This document shows, in pieces, positions 35,809-47,368 of a DNA stretch of 64,000 nt; position 1 is the stretch's first letter, and each line of letters begins with the position of its first letter. The DNA is taken from the NCBI GenBank assembly GCA_009602735.1, contig WELA01006442.1:30700-94699 (forward strand). Reading direction: 5' to 3'. Source of the DNA: Mesotaenium endlicherianum. Taxonomy: Eukaryota; Streptophyta; Zygnematophyceae; Zygnematales; Mesotaeniaceae. The position numbers were made by a program, and so were the translations under genes. The notes under the pieces are model-generated. The model saw only the letters and a program-made list of their open reading frames with translations, made no database searches and was not told the origin of the DNA.

Positions 35809-36033
35809 TTATTTCCTGGCCCTGTGGCTGGGGGTTTTGGGAAGGCAGTCAGGACATTCCCACCGTCCTGCCATAATCTCTTCTTCACCAATGCAGAAGG
35901 TGTGCCAACGGACAATACACTTATCGCAGGTTACTATTGCTTCTTGATTATCCAGCACTTTGCAGCTGGCACAAGGCGTGGCTGGCACCAATTCCTCGGG
36001 CTCAGCCTTAACTGTAGGATCGATATTTGGCAA
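35809..36033 (-). pseudogene. PHD finger at the end of element C pol
   Basis: The last 74 residues of the element's coding region hold a complete C4HC3 zinc finger: CASC, then VTCDKC, then WHTFC, then WECPDC, with the spacing and the tryptophan two residues before the seventh ligand typical of PHD fingers. PHD fingers usually bind the histone H3 tail. In an integrase C-terminus this would occupy the place of the chromodomain of other Gypsy elements, so targeting to particular chromatin is the natural inference. An acidic linker precedes it and a short basic end follows. The identification of the fold is strong; the ligand is unknown. Confidence 0.88.
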
Positions 36034-36039
36034 ATGGCA

Positions 36040-39000
36040 CAGCTAACAATTTTGCACGTGATCTCTCATGGTCTTACCATCAAAACCTTCCAGTTCCAAC
36101 ACACCATTGTCGAACGCATGTTTCACGCGTAAGATCACTGCACCTGAACTAGTGTCAATGGTGGTCTTAGTCTGGCGCTTGCGGTAGACGAAGTCTCCTT
36201 CCTGGATCTGCGTAATTTGCAGGCGGTAGCTCCCATCTCGCGTCCTGGCGTAATGCTGTGTGTCTCTTTTCTGTGCATTTTTCAGATTGTCCAGGGCAGC
36301 AGGCATCATGTGCTCAAATAGCACCTTGCGGCGCAACATGACCTTTAACAGTTCATTAGGGTTGTCCAGGTCTTTCACTTGCTCAATCTCCTGCTTGATG
36401 CTGCTGGGCACAACTGGACTTCTTCCAAACAGATTCTGATAAGGCAAGTATTTCGCCAAAGCAGCTTGCTTGCTAAATCTGTAACCCATAACCAGCCATG
36501 GCAGGGCCAGATACCAATCACGCTTATCATGCTCAAGGCAAAATTTGCGTAAAGCAGACTTAATGGTTTGCACCATCCGTTCTGCCAGACCATCTGCTTG
36601 TGGGTGGTCTCTAGACGTAGTGCGATGGTCAATGAAGCATTTATCCAGGAGTTTCTAAAAAGATCCTTGGAACTCAGACCCTTGGTCTGTCAGCACTTCT
36701 GCTGGGGCTCCATGACGTACAATCACACCATTGAGGAGCGCTTCCGCGGTCCCCAGGCTTTCCTTAGCGGTTAGAGGCACCACCTCTATCCACTTAGAAA
36801 AATGCTCAATCATGACCATAATGTACTTGTTACCTCGCTTGGACAGCGGTAGCTCACCTGCGAGATCGCAGCTCCACCGGTAGCCTAGGCCCATGATTGG
36901 CAGAGGTTGCAGGTGTGGGTGTTGTTGTGTAAACCAGCCTTGACGCGATTGCAGCTTGTACAGGCCTTGATCACATCCTCACACTGCTGCTTCATGCCCC
37001 TCCACCAGTAAGACAGCTCCAGAAGATTGTATGTCTTCTTGACACCATAGTGTCCAGTATTCTCATGCATTTCCTGCACCAAAGCTCGTCTTTTGGTGGG
37101 TTCTGGCACTAACTTCTCCTGACCAGTTTCTTCAATCTTGAAGAGGTTATTGCGTTTCCAGCAAAACCTTTTAGCTCGATGGCCTACCTCGTCCTTTTCT
37201 TTTGTCGATAATCCTTCTATATTGACTCTCGTCTTCAACCAATGCATCATGGCTTGATCTTTCTAGATCTCTGGACTGAACAAAGGTAGGGGCTCAGCTT
37301 CTCCCGATGCTACCATTCTAGCCATTTCGGCCAGGCAGGCGGCCAATTCTGCAGGGCTGCTCGGATCTTCGTCTTCTTGAGCTCCTGTTCTGTCGTCTGC
37401 GGATGGGTCCGGGTTCTTGCTGAGTCCATCGGCGTCGTTGTTGAGTATACCTGCTCGGTGTATCACTGTCATCTGGTACTCTTGGAGCTTGAGAGCCCAA
37501 CGAGCCAATTTACCAGTGAGGTCTCCATTCTTCATCAGCCAGAGTAATGGCGAATGATCTGTGATCAGCGTGAAGGGTCTTCCCTATAGATACTCTATGA
37601 AATGTGCAACAGTCCAAACCACTGCCAGTAGCTCTCCTTCGTAGGACGAGTAGCTGCTCTCCGCTCGGTTGTTAAAGCGCGAGGCATAGGCAATGACGTA
37701 CTCCTCTCTAGGACTTGCGGCCTGAGTGAGTCCTGCGCCAATTCCCACACGACTCCAATCGGTGTGTAGATTGAACGGCTTGGAGTAGTCAGGTGTTCGC
37801 AAGACTGGGGCTGTTACCAACCGCTCCTTGAGCTCGTTCATGGCCTTCTCCTGGGCTTCAGTCCACACAAAAGGTATGTCGTTTTCAGGAGTTCTGTCAA
37901 GGGTTTAGCAATTTTGCTATAATCCTTCACAAATTTACGATAGTATCCGCCTACCCTTAACAGAGCCTTCAGCTTAGACACATTCGCTGGTGCAGGTATC
38001 TTGTAAATGGCTTCACTCTTTACAACCTGAGAGGACATAGCATTGTTCCCAATCTCATGTCCTAAGTAAGGCACATGTGCCTCAAAGAATCTGCACTTTC
38101 CAGGGTGCAACGTCACGTGGAATTTCTCTAGGCGCTGGAACACTTGTTCCAAGTGCTCAAGGTGCTCCTCTGTGGACTTGCTGAATACCACTACGTCATC
38201 AATGTATGGTTTTGCAAAATCCAGCCCCTCTAGCACTTTATCCGTAGTCCTATGAAAGATGGCTGAAGCATTTTTCAGTCCAAACGGCATTACCGTCCAT
38301 TGCCAAAGTTCCCTTTGGGCCCAGAAAGCGGTCATACCTCGATCTTCTGTTTTCACAGGGATCTGGCTGAACCCTTGGCGTAGATCAATGATGCTGAACA
38401 CCTTCCCGGTGGTAGCAATTGCAAAAGTCCGCTCTGGTGTAGGCATCACATAGCTGTCTGGCTACGTGTGAAGATTCAGTCGTCTGTAGTCTCCACACAT
38501 ACGAGTGGCTGTATAATTGCCATCCTCGTCCTTCTTGGCAACTACTATCGTGGGAGCTCCATGTATTGAGGTTGATTTCTCAATCATGCCGAGCTTGTGC
38601 AGCAGGGTACTGGCAGCAGCTCTTGCGGGCCGTGGTCCCTATTACTCACAGTTTCCAGCTGCTTCATGATCCGGGATTGCCATACCAAGGGTGTTGGCAT
38701 GTTGATGCTTGTATAGCCTTGCTCTTCTTGCTTCATGAGGTTGACGGTGGCTTCTGGGTACCTGTCATTAATGTAGCAGTTTAGCAGTCCGTAGTTTGCT
38801 TCTCTTATGCAAACCATTTTCACAGGAATTTCTCCTGCCGGCTGCCTATCTGTTGACTGGTAAGTCACTCTCTGTTTCCGCAGATCAATGACCATACCCA
38901 AGGGAATCAGTGCTTCTGTTCCCAAGAGAACATCATAGTTCTCAGCTTTCGTCACTGTGCACTCCATGAATAGTGACGCCTCTTCAGGTTTCCCTGGATA

Positions 39001-39278
39001 TACTGTGATTTTCACAGGCTTGCGGGTAATCCCACAAGACTTTTAGACTTGTCCTGAGGCAGTTCTCAACTGAAAAGGACTCTCTTTCAGGTCCCTTGTC
39101 GTCAAACCTAGAGCTTTCACAGCTCGTTTTCCCAAAATGACTGGCTGTGCGCCTGTATCCAACAGAATGTTGGGAGCTGCCCAGTTGCTGAAGATCAATG
39201 CACCATCCTTATTTTGCACTCTCACGGTGCTAAAATTGGTGCGCAATGAGGCGCTATTTGCACCTTCCTCAGCTATAT
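36040..39278 (-). pseudogene. Protease, reverse transcriptase, RNase H and integrase of element C
   Basis: Minus strand, right to left: aspartic protease (about 39240-38900, ILLDTGAQPVILG, later DVLLGTEAL), reverse transcriptase (about 38560-37950, LRQGFSQIP, VMPFGLKNA, PYIDDVVVFSK), RNase H (about 37860-37500, NLHTDWSRVGIGA, SSYEGELLAVVW), and integrase (about 37250-36050, HYGVKKTYNLL, CTSCNRVKAG, SCDLAGELP, TDQGSEFQGSF). It belongs to the same clade as element M and lacks the SGYHQI motif of the A and B families. The A3 element begins next to the protease, which separates it from its gag. The region is fossil, with a few breaks. Confidence 0.87.
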
Positions 39279-39999
39279 TGTAATGAATCAGTATACTGGT
39301 TGATATAACATTCATTTAAATAATATAGTTAAATAAGTTCAGCCTGCTGAACTCTAGTAAACAATCAGTCTGCTGCACTTTATACTTAATATCAGTTTAA
39401 TGACTAGGCCGGAAGTAGCAGGCTGAGGTCACCTTAAGTCAGCTTGCTAACACATTCTTTGACAGCCAGCTGACTTCCGTACTCGGTAGCAGCGAACTGC
39501 CTCGATATGCATCTAAGTGTGGTATGCTAGATGAATGGCCAGATGACATCCCTATGATGGATGGCGATTCGGGATGATGGGAGATGGCGGTGGGTTTGGT
39601 TAACCAAGGTCCTACCAACGTGGTTAACTCCCGGGTAGGCGGTGCCATCGCACTGACCGTTGAACAGTAAACTCATTCCATGAACATACGCTAGGCATTG
39701 CTCTCGAGCTCGGCATTCGGAAACGAGGCCAACTCTCCTGTATAGCTTACTGAGCGAGATCTGAATCCAAGGCGAGAAGCCATTGATACGCACTGTCTTC
39801 TAACCTTGCTTATGTATGAGTTTACTGATTTGCATCATTGATGCTAGTTTACTCTCATTTGACTGACGAGTATTATTCACTGCTAGTGTGATATCCTTTG
39901 CCGTTAAAACAGTTAACGGAAAATACCATAAAGATTACTTGCTGATATAAAGATCTTTATTAATTGTTAATCGCCTATTTGGTAAGTCGATTCATTTCA
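39279..39999 (+). repeat. 5' LTR of A3
   Basis: TGTAATGAATC...GATTCATTTCA, 721 bases. It carries three short palindromes of the GTTCAGC-N2-GCTGAAC type in its first 290 bases and ends one base before the primer-binding site. Confidence 0.95.
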
Positions 40000-40000
40000 G

Positions 40001-40014
40001 TGGTATCGGAGCAG
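40001..40014 (+). other. Primer-binding site of A3
   Basis: TGGTATCGGAGCAG, one base after the LTR, complementary to the 3' end of initiator methionine tRNA with the same A-to-G variant as in B1. Confidence 0.85.
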
Positions 40015-40033
40015 TTATCACAGTCTTCTTTGT

Positions 40034-43000
40034 ATGGTAAGGACAAGGTCTCAAACTAGCAACTCCCGAGACATGGAGAACCAGGATAACGAGAATGTCG
40101 AAAACCAGGCGGAAAGCCATGTAGCGGGAAACCGTACCTATTCGGAAGCAGTAGCAGATACTGCAGCTAGGGAGGCTGCGGATGAGGCAGCTGCTATTGC
40201 CGCAGTCGCAGCTTAGCAAACTGAGGAGGAGATAGCCAGGCTAGAAGCTGAACAAGTAGCAAAGGCCGCTGAAGATACAGAAAGGAGGGAAGGACAGCCA
40301 GCTGACGAGCGCACTGTTGAAGAACGTATGGCATCAAGAGCCAATGTTCTGAACCCACCTCCTGCTGTACAACTCAATGTACCCCTAGGTCAAATACGTC
40401 ACCGGCGGAATGCGGCAGGAATTGCTGCTGCAGGAGCGAGAGGGATAGTTGAGGACACTACTCAGTGAGTAGATGCCAATGCTGCTGCTGCATTTGCTAA
40501 TCTACCACCTCAGAGTGTAGACTTGGGAGCATTGTTCGTTCAGATGCAGTCGCAAATGGCGACCATGTATCAGTCCCAGCAGGAGGACAAAAGAATCATA
40601 TTGTCCCTACTGCGGGACAGAGACCAACTGGGGTCTCACACCACTAGTGGTGGTGGCCGAGGGCCTAGCAAGCCCAAGCCGAAACGTCCCCAGGAATATG
40701 ATCCTGAGGGAAACAGAAAATATTACCTGATCAAGTTTCTCGCGGATGTTGAGCAGTGGCTGGAGAACTACCCGGAACTGCAAGATTACGAGAAGGTCAG
40801 GCACACCGGTGCGCTACTGAGAGGCAGTGTCGCAGACTAGTGGCTTTACTGGAAGGAAGAGCGTAAGGCTCGGCAACTTGGTGACCCTACGTGGGTAGAG
40901 TTTGTCAAGAAGTTGCATGAGAAGTTTGATGTCATCAACCAGCAGGAGAAAGCTATCTATGCGATAATCTCCCTGACACTGAAGCAGACCACTTCAGTTG
41001 CTGAGTTTGCTCAAAAGTTCCAAGAGAACATGATGAAGCAGCCAGATTTGCCAGAACGGTATAGGATAGCATACTTCAAGTATGGCTTGAAATCCGAGGT
41101 CTCTGGTCATTTTGCTGAGAAAAAGTTTGAAAAATTGGCTGACTTGATCCAGGATGCTGACGCCTGGGATCAGCAGCAGTTCAATCACAAGGGCCAGAGT
41201 AACGCTTTGGTGTCTAAGATTGTCAAGAAGCCCCACGGTTCCTACAATGCAATTAAAGGAGACCAGGCTGAGCATAATCAGGGTGATGAATATGAGTATA
41301 AGTACAATGCTATTCAGTCTAGAGGTAGAGGTAGTTCCTCTCGAGGTGGCTATGGAAGGGGTAGTGGTAGGACTAAGCCGAGACCAGCCTCAGCAAAATC
41401 TACTTGCTACCATTGCCAGCAGAAGGGCCACTACCGAGAACAGTGTCCAGGCAAGCACCTGCCAAAGGTCGAGAGAAAAGACCAGCCTTTAAAAGACAGC
41501 AACAGTCAGTTATCCAGTCTACTGACTGTGAGGATGCTAGAGATAGTGAGTCGTCACTAGCTGCCCTCGTAGCAGGTATTATGGGTCCTGCTGAACTGGA
41601 TTCACTATGCATGCCTGACAACCAGATAAAGGAGACCATCAGCAATATAGACGTCCAGAGAGTGCACACTCTGGATGCTCTTGTTCCACCTGATGTCCAA
41701 CATTTCTTTGCTACGTCAGGAGAACAATGCGAAAGTCAGGAAAAGACAGTCCCCCCTATCCTACTGCATTGCATGATTGCAGGTAGGAAGGTGAGGGCAT
41801 TTGTTGACGGAGGGGCGTCACATACCTTTATCCACAAGGACTTATTTAAACGGCTAAGGCTGCCTACTGTCACCCAAGGGAATGAAAAAATATTCCTTGG
41901 AGATGCCTCAAGTATCCCGGGAGGAGTTATAACCAAGCCTATTGAGGTCCAGTTAAGTTCTGGCATTACAGTTCTAACTGAAACGCTTACTTTGAGGTAC
42001 TCAACACCGGCTTTTATGATCTCGTGCTAGGCAGGTCCTGGCTTAACAGACATCAAGCTGAAGTAAGTTGGAGCAGAGGGACAGTTAAAGTGAGAGGAGC
42101 CAGTGATGGGCAGACTGACTTGGCACCCACCAGTGCTCTTCCTCTTGTCCTGTGTGGATGGCAAATGAAGGAAAAGAAGAGGCTTCCAGAAGGATGCAAG
42201 TTGTTGAATGCAATGGAGTTCGTCAAAAGCTGGAACCAGAAGGAAGACATAATGATCTGTCTGCTGCTAAGAGAGGTACCTCCTCAACCTGAAGAAGTGG
42301 TTGAGAAAAAGGTAAGCCCTCCGGAGCACCCTACTGCTGCAAAAATTGTTGCTCAGTACACTGATGTATTTAATATGCCAGCAGGACTACCCCCTAAGAG
42401 GGAAGTAGATCATAGGATTGATCTATTGCCTGGGAGTCAGCCTCCTTGGCAACGCACGTATGGCTTGTCTTATGTGGAGAGCGAGGAGTTGAAAACACAG
42501 CTTGCAGAGCTTGAGGAAAATGGTTATATTTCTCCCAGTAAATCACCTTACGGCGCACCCATCCTATTTGTTAAGAAAAAGGATGGCAGTATGCGGATGA
42601 GTGTGGATTACAGAGCCCTGAACAGAATTACAGTGAAGAACAAGTTTGCTTTACCCAGGATCGAAGACTTGCTTGATACCCTGTCTGGTGCTAAGGTGTT
42701 CAGTAAGATAGATCTCAAGAGTGGTTATCATCAAATCAGAATTGCTGAGGGGGATGAACACAAGACTGCCTTCCGTACACGTTATGGACACTATGAGTTC
42801 AACGTGATGCCATTTGGACTGACTAATGCTCCTGCTACCTTTATGGGTGCTATGAATGACATTTTCAGACCTTATTTGGATAAGTTTGTGCAAGTTTTCC
42901 TGGATGATATTTTAATTTTCTCTAAAGATGAAGCTCAGCACACTGAACACTTAAAGAAAGTCCTGGACACTCTGCGGAAAAATCACTTGTATGCTAAAAT

Positions 43001-45230
43001 GAGCAAGTGTGATTTCTTTAAGGAAAGTATTGAGTTCCTAGGCCACGTTGTCAGTAAAGAGGGCATCAGTGTGGATCCTAAAAAAGTCCAGACCATAAGG
43101 GACTGGCCAGTACCACAGTCAGTCACTAAAGTTAGATCCTTCCTCGGGTTGGCTAACTACTATAGGAGATTTATTGAGAATTATTCCACAAAGGCCAGTA
43201 AACTGACTGACCTTACTAAGAAAGACATCGGGTATGTGTGGGAGGAAGAGCAGCAGGCTGCCTTCCAGACCCTTATAGATGCCATTTGTTCTGCCCCAGT
43301 GCTAGCCGTGTATGACCCCAGCAAACCGGTGCAGGTGGTTACTGATGCCTCTGACTTTGCCATGAGTGCTATTTTGTTGCAGCCTGCTGACAAAACCACA
43401 AAGGATGGTAAGGTACGGCAGGAGTGGCATCCTGTGATGTATGAGTCTATAAAGTTTAATCCAGCGGAGATTAATTACTCAGTGCATGATAAAGAGCTGC
43501 TAGCTATCATTCATGTACTCAAACAGTGGAGAGCATACTTACATGGTAAAGCTTTTAAGGTGATTACAGATCATCTAGCTCTGACCCACTTTCAGAAGAA
43601 GTCCAAGCTGTCGAGGAGGGAGAACCGCTGGAGCCAGATGCTGGAGCAGTTCCAAGTCCAGATCGACTACAAACCAGGGAAGTTGAATCCTGCTGATGCA
43701 CTCTCTAGAAGACCTGACTTGCAAGAAAGGAACTTTAGTTAGCATGCCGTAGATAAAGTCCTATGTGCACTCACATCACTAAAAGTGAAAAAGTCCTTCC
43801 TAGAACAACTTAGGAAAGCCTACCTTTCTGACCCAACATTTGAGCCCAGCCCCACTACTGGTGTGTGTTGTGCTACTGCACTCGGGTATAAGCTCAAGGG
43901 AGGCGTCTGGGTGGCTGATACCACTTCAGGCAGGCTGAAGCTGGTCATTCCTAATAACTTGGAAATAAGGTCTCTCTTACTGAGTCAAGCGCATGACAGT
44001 CTCCTGGGTGGACATTTGGGGCAGGCCAAAACTGTTGGCAAATTGGCAAAACATTATCATTGGGAGAGGGTACCCCGGGAGGTCTTGAAATATGCCAAGT
44101 CCTGTGACCAGTGTCAGAGAAATAAGTCTCGGCACACACCACCGGGAGGACTCTTGCAACCACTGCCCATCCCAGCTGGACGCTGGGAAACTATATCCAT
44201 GGACTGGGTGGTCTCACTACCAAGAACTGCCAATGGGCATGATTCAATACTGGTAGTCGTGGATAAACTGACAAAAATGGTCATTTTTATCCCCACAACT
44301 GTCAAAGTGACTGCACTCGAAACAGCGAGACAGTTTTACAACCATGTAGTATGCCAACATGGGCTCCCTTCTAATATCATCTCAGACAGAGACTCAAAAT
44401 TCACCTCTAAGTTCTGGAGAGCTTTAATGGGGTTAATGGGAGTCAAACAGCTGCTCAGCACAGCAAACCACCCTCAGACTGATGGGCAGACTGAAAGAAC
44501 TAACCGAGTTCTGCAGGAGGTGCTGAGAGCATATATTAACCAAAAACAAGATAATTGGGATGACCTATTGCCTCAAATTCAGTTTGCGGTCAACAGTGCG
44601 GTGCACGCGTCAACGGGCAAGACTTCCTTTTGAACTCAGCCTGGGTAGAGTCCCTAAGTCTCCTCTAGATGTGCTAGGGGAATCTTTAACTCACCCTGAA
44701 GGGATTGACAACCCGGTCTCCCTCCAGTTAACTCAGGAGTTTGCTGACACCCTGTCAGAAGTCCAACGAAACTTTTACAAGGCCCAAGAAAACCAACAAA
44801 AATACGCTAATCAACACCGTCGGGAACTGACATTTTCCAAGGGGGATTTAGTCAAACTGCATTCTCAGCACCTGTACCTCCCTGGTGTGGTCAAGAAGAA
44901 GCTTGGCCCTGTCTGGGTCGGTCCATACGGTGGTCCGTTGTGTCGGTCAGAATGCTTACAAACTGAACATGTCAGCTGACTACAAGGGTCACCCGGTCTT
45001 AGGTCTCCTTCCTGGAACCATACATCAAAGGTGATACACTGTTCACAGGTCGGTTACCTGTCCAACCGGGACCGGTCCCCGCTGTCCGGGATGGCGACCC
45101 TGAGGAATATGAGGTCGATGAAATTTTAGACGCTCGCTTGGTCCGTCGATCGTCTAAATATGTCATGAAATACCTCATCCAATGAAAGGGTTACGATGCC
45201 TCTGGGGACACTTGAGATTTAAAGATCAGC
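40034..45230 (+). pseudogene. gag-pol of A3 with chromodomain
   Basis: The region starts with ATGGTAAGGACAAGG 20 bases past the primer site. Gag (about 40034-41400) has an A/E-rich helical N-terminus and a capsid-like core. The CCHC knuckle CYHCQQKGHYREQC lies at 41405-41446. Protease shows FVDGGASHTFIHKD (about 41800-41850). Reverse transcriptase (about 42440-43030) shows [24 protein letters not shown] and FLDDILIFS. RNase H (about 43320-43720) shows [10 protein letters not shown] and [12 protein letters not shown]. Integrase (about 43960-44950) shows the CDQCQRNKS zinc pair, ISDRDSKFTS and NHPQTDGQTERTN. The chromodomain is at about 45095-45215. It makes Gag, protease, reverse transcriptase/RNase H and integrase from one polyprotein in related elements. 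It is a fossil copy with few breaks. Confidence 0.93.
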
Positions 45231-45616
45231 TGACCAATGCCAAAGGGGCGTTGAAACGGTTCCACCTTCAGGCGGCTGGGGCACCTCCCTAACAGTCATT
45301 TCAGTTGACACGGGAAGGTGACAGGAGGTCCTGTCTCCATATAAGTTGGAGGGAGATGTGACAGTTAGTGACAGCTGTGACAGGCAGCCCACCTTTAAGT
45401 TTAAGTTGGAGGGAGTGGTAGTCTCTGATCACCATATTGCACACTCAACCTGCGCTCACACTCACTTGCTCTCCAACTCAAATTCCCCTTATATTCACTC
45501 ACACCAGGTATTCCACACTAGGAACTCTCCCGATCGCGTTCCTCTTCATCAAGGGCCCTCAGGAGCGGCAAAATATCACGACTTCACTAACTGCATTGTG
45601 TTTATGATTGAGCAGG
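45231..45616 (+). promoter_or_regulatory. Spacer with internal polypurine motifs and TATA-like box before ORF3
   Basis: This non-coding spacer follows the chromodomain. It contains AAGTTGGAGGGA twice (45343-45354 and 45403-45414), the same 12 bases that form the true polypurine tract at 47356-47367. A TATA-like CCATATAAG sits at 45337-45345 (CCATATAAATC in A1). The spacer ends TTTATGATTGAGCAG just before the ORF3 ATG, which would also serve as a splice acceptor. It may be an internal promoter, a second plus-strand primer, or the scar of ORF3 capture. Confidence 0.45.
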
Positions 45617-47326
45617 ATGACTCAAAAGTCGGAGCTCAAGAGGAAGAGAAGGGCGGAAGAGGCACATGCAGAATACTTGCAGTTCCGTGGAGACATCGAA
45701 TTATCTTCCATCTCCGCTCGGGAATCACAACGACTCCAACAACAGCGGGAGGCACAGAAGAAGAAGGAGGAGGAGGAACAGGCCAGACTGAGGCAGGAAG
45801 AAATGGACAAAAAAGCTGCAGAGGAGGCCAAGAAAGCAGAGGAGGAGAGGCAAGCTGAGGAGAAGCGGAAGCAGCAGGCTGAAGAAGAAGAACAGAGGTG
45901 AATCAGCAGCTACCGCTACACGGTGCTGGGCAAGGGCTTTGATGTACTGGAGGAGGCCTTCAAGTATGCCTAGCGAAGTCGCAGTGAGTCGCAGAAGGAA
46001 ATCCTCCAGAAGGAAGGGGAGACATCCGAAAACTTTGACAAGTATATAGAGGTCGGCATAGGGCTCCTCCTCTACCACGATTACGCCAGGATGGTAGGAT
46101 ATACCATCGGAGAGGCCAAGGCAATGGCCCAGGTGAACGAAGCAGGAGCTGTCTCGATTCCTGGTATCTGGGGGACAGATAGGGTCATCAGGATGATCCC
46201 CATGGACGCGGACAGCTTCAAAGACTCAACACCCCACAACAGGTTCAAGGCCATGTACAATGAGGTGGAGAGGAGGAGCTGGGAATTCTTGGCTAGAGAA
46301 ACCAGTCAGCTGGACTTTGCAGGGCACTGGTACCCTTGTACTCTTAAAAAGACAGACACGGCCTTCTTCCAAAAGCCCACCGATTGGCGGTGGATGACCA
46401 TCAACATGAGGGACCAGCAGAATGACAGGGCGACGGATGAGGATTTCCTGACAGACCTAAAGGGGAACATAGTATTGCCCCCTCACATTGCGGCTTGGGA
46501 CCCAAGATTGGATGGAGTCAGAGACTGCATGAGCCAAGAGATGCAGGGAGACAGAAGCAGGGCCCGAGAGTCATTCTCCAAAGGGAAGCACGCTTATGCC
46601 AAATGGGCAAGTAAGCAGGGGGAAAAGGACCTCTATGCGGTCCGGACTCAGCAGCCCCCACCAGCACCCAAAAGGGGAAGGTCAGTAGGATATTCTTTTT
46701 CTCGGGAAGAGCTGGAGCAGCGGACAGAGGAGACCCCAGAAGTCTCAGAGGAACCCGGGGACGGCGAGGAGGAGGAGTCGGAGGAAGACGAGGAGGAAGG
46801 CGAGGAGGAGGACACTAGCCCCGCCGTGATCCTGACACCTGCCACATCCCCTGTAAGGGAAAAGACGGGGTGGGCCCCGCCGCAACTCGCTCAAGAGGAG
46901 GATATCACTTGGCTGGGGACTGCCAGAGGACAGAGCCCATCTCTAGGCAAGGAGACCCAGTCAGACAGGGCAGACAGGAGGGCTGCTCGGGAGATAGCCA
47001 GAGGCCTGCCAGCATCTCCCTCGCAGAGAGGGCATGTACCCTTGGCTCATGTCATGCAACATCCTTCTGGGATGCCGGTATACGTACCTGTCAGTTTGAG
47101 GGCTGCCCAGGAGAAGGCTGCCTCCCTTCAGTTGCAGACTGTGCAGGAGGAAACAACCCAGTTACTGCGTTCTTCCCCGGGTCCTTACACGGAACCCCCT
47201 TCTTTGAAAGGCTTCCGAAGACCCCAAGACAGGAAGAGGTCTGGCTCCCCTGAGTATAGGACCCAGGGACACCTCCCTCCTAAGGGCAGCAGGCTGGGGA
47301 TGAGAGGGACAGCACGATGTTATTAG
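45617..47326 (+). pseudogene. ORF3 of A3, unknown coiled-coil protein
   Basis: A third coding region between chromodomain and 3' LTR, about 570 codons long. It has a basic/glutamate-rich start with a long K/E/R/Q helix (about 45650-45900, likely coiled coil), a globular part with SYRYTVLGKGFDVL, LYHDYARMVGYTIGEA, FAGHWYPCTLKK and DWRWMTINMRDQ, an acidic run of E and D (about 46745-46815), and a P/S/R-rich tail. There is no signal peptide, no hydrophobic segment and no zinc motif, so neither an envelope nor a duplicate gag is indicated. The same ORF occurs in A1 and, in divergent form, in A2, so it is a family trait and was probably expressed from its own promoter or a spliced message. I do not recognise it. 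Fossil copy with very few breaks. Confidence 0.75.
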
Positions 47327-47355
47327 TGTTAGTGTTGTCGAGGCGACAACATGAT

Positions 47356-47368
47356 AAGTTGGAGGGAT
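47356..47368 (+). other. Polypurine tract of A3
   Basis: AAGTTGGAGGGAT directly before the 3' LTR, the usual plus-strand primer. The same motif is repeated twice in the spacer before ORF3. Confidence 0.85.

Noticed and set aside
39439-39793. Minus-strand open frames within LTR-A copies, recurring at 47.5 and 53.4 kb
   Set aside because: They recur only because the LTR is repeated. They lie in LTR sequence and have no protein features.
45617-47326. ORF3 as a retroviral envelope gene
   Set aside because: It has the right position, but there is no signal peptide, membrane segment or cleavage site. The protein is hydrophilic with a coiled coil and an acidic run.
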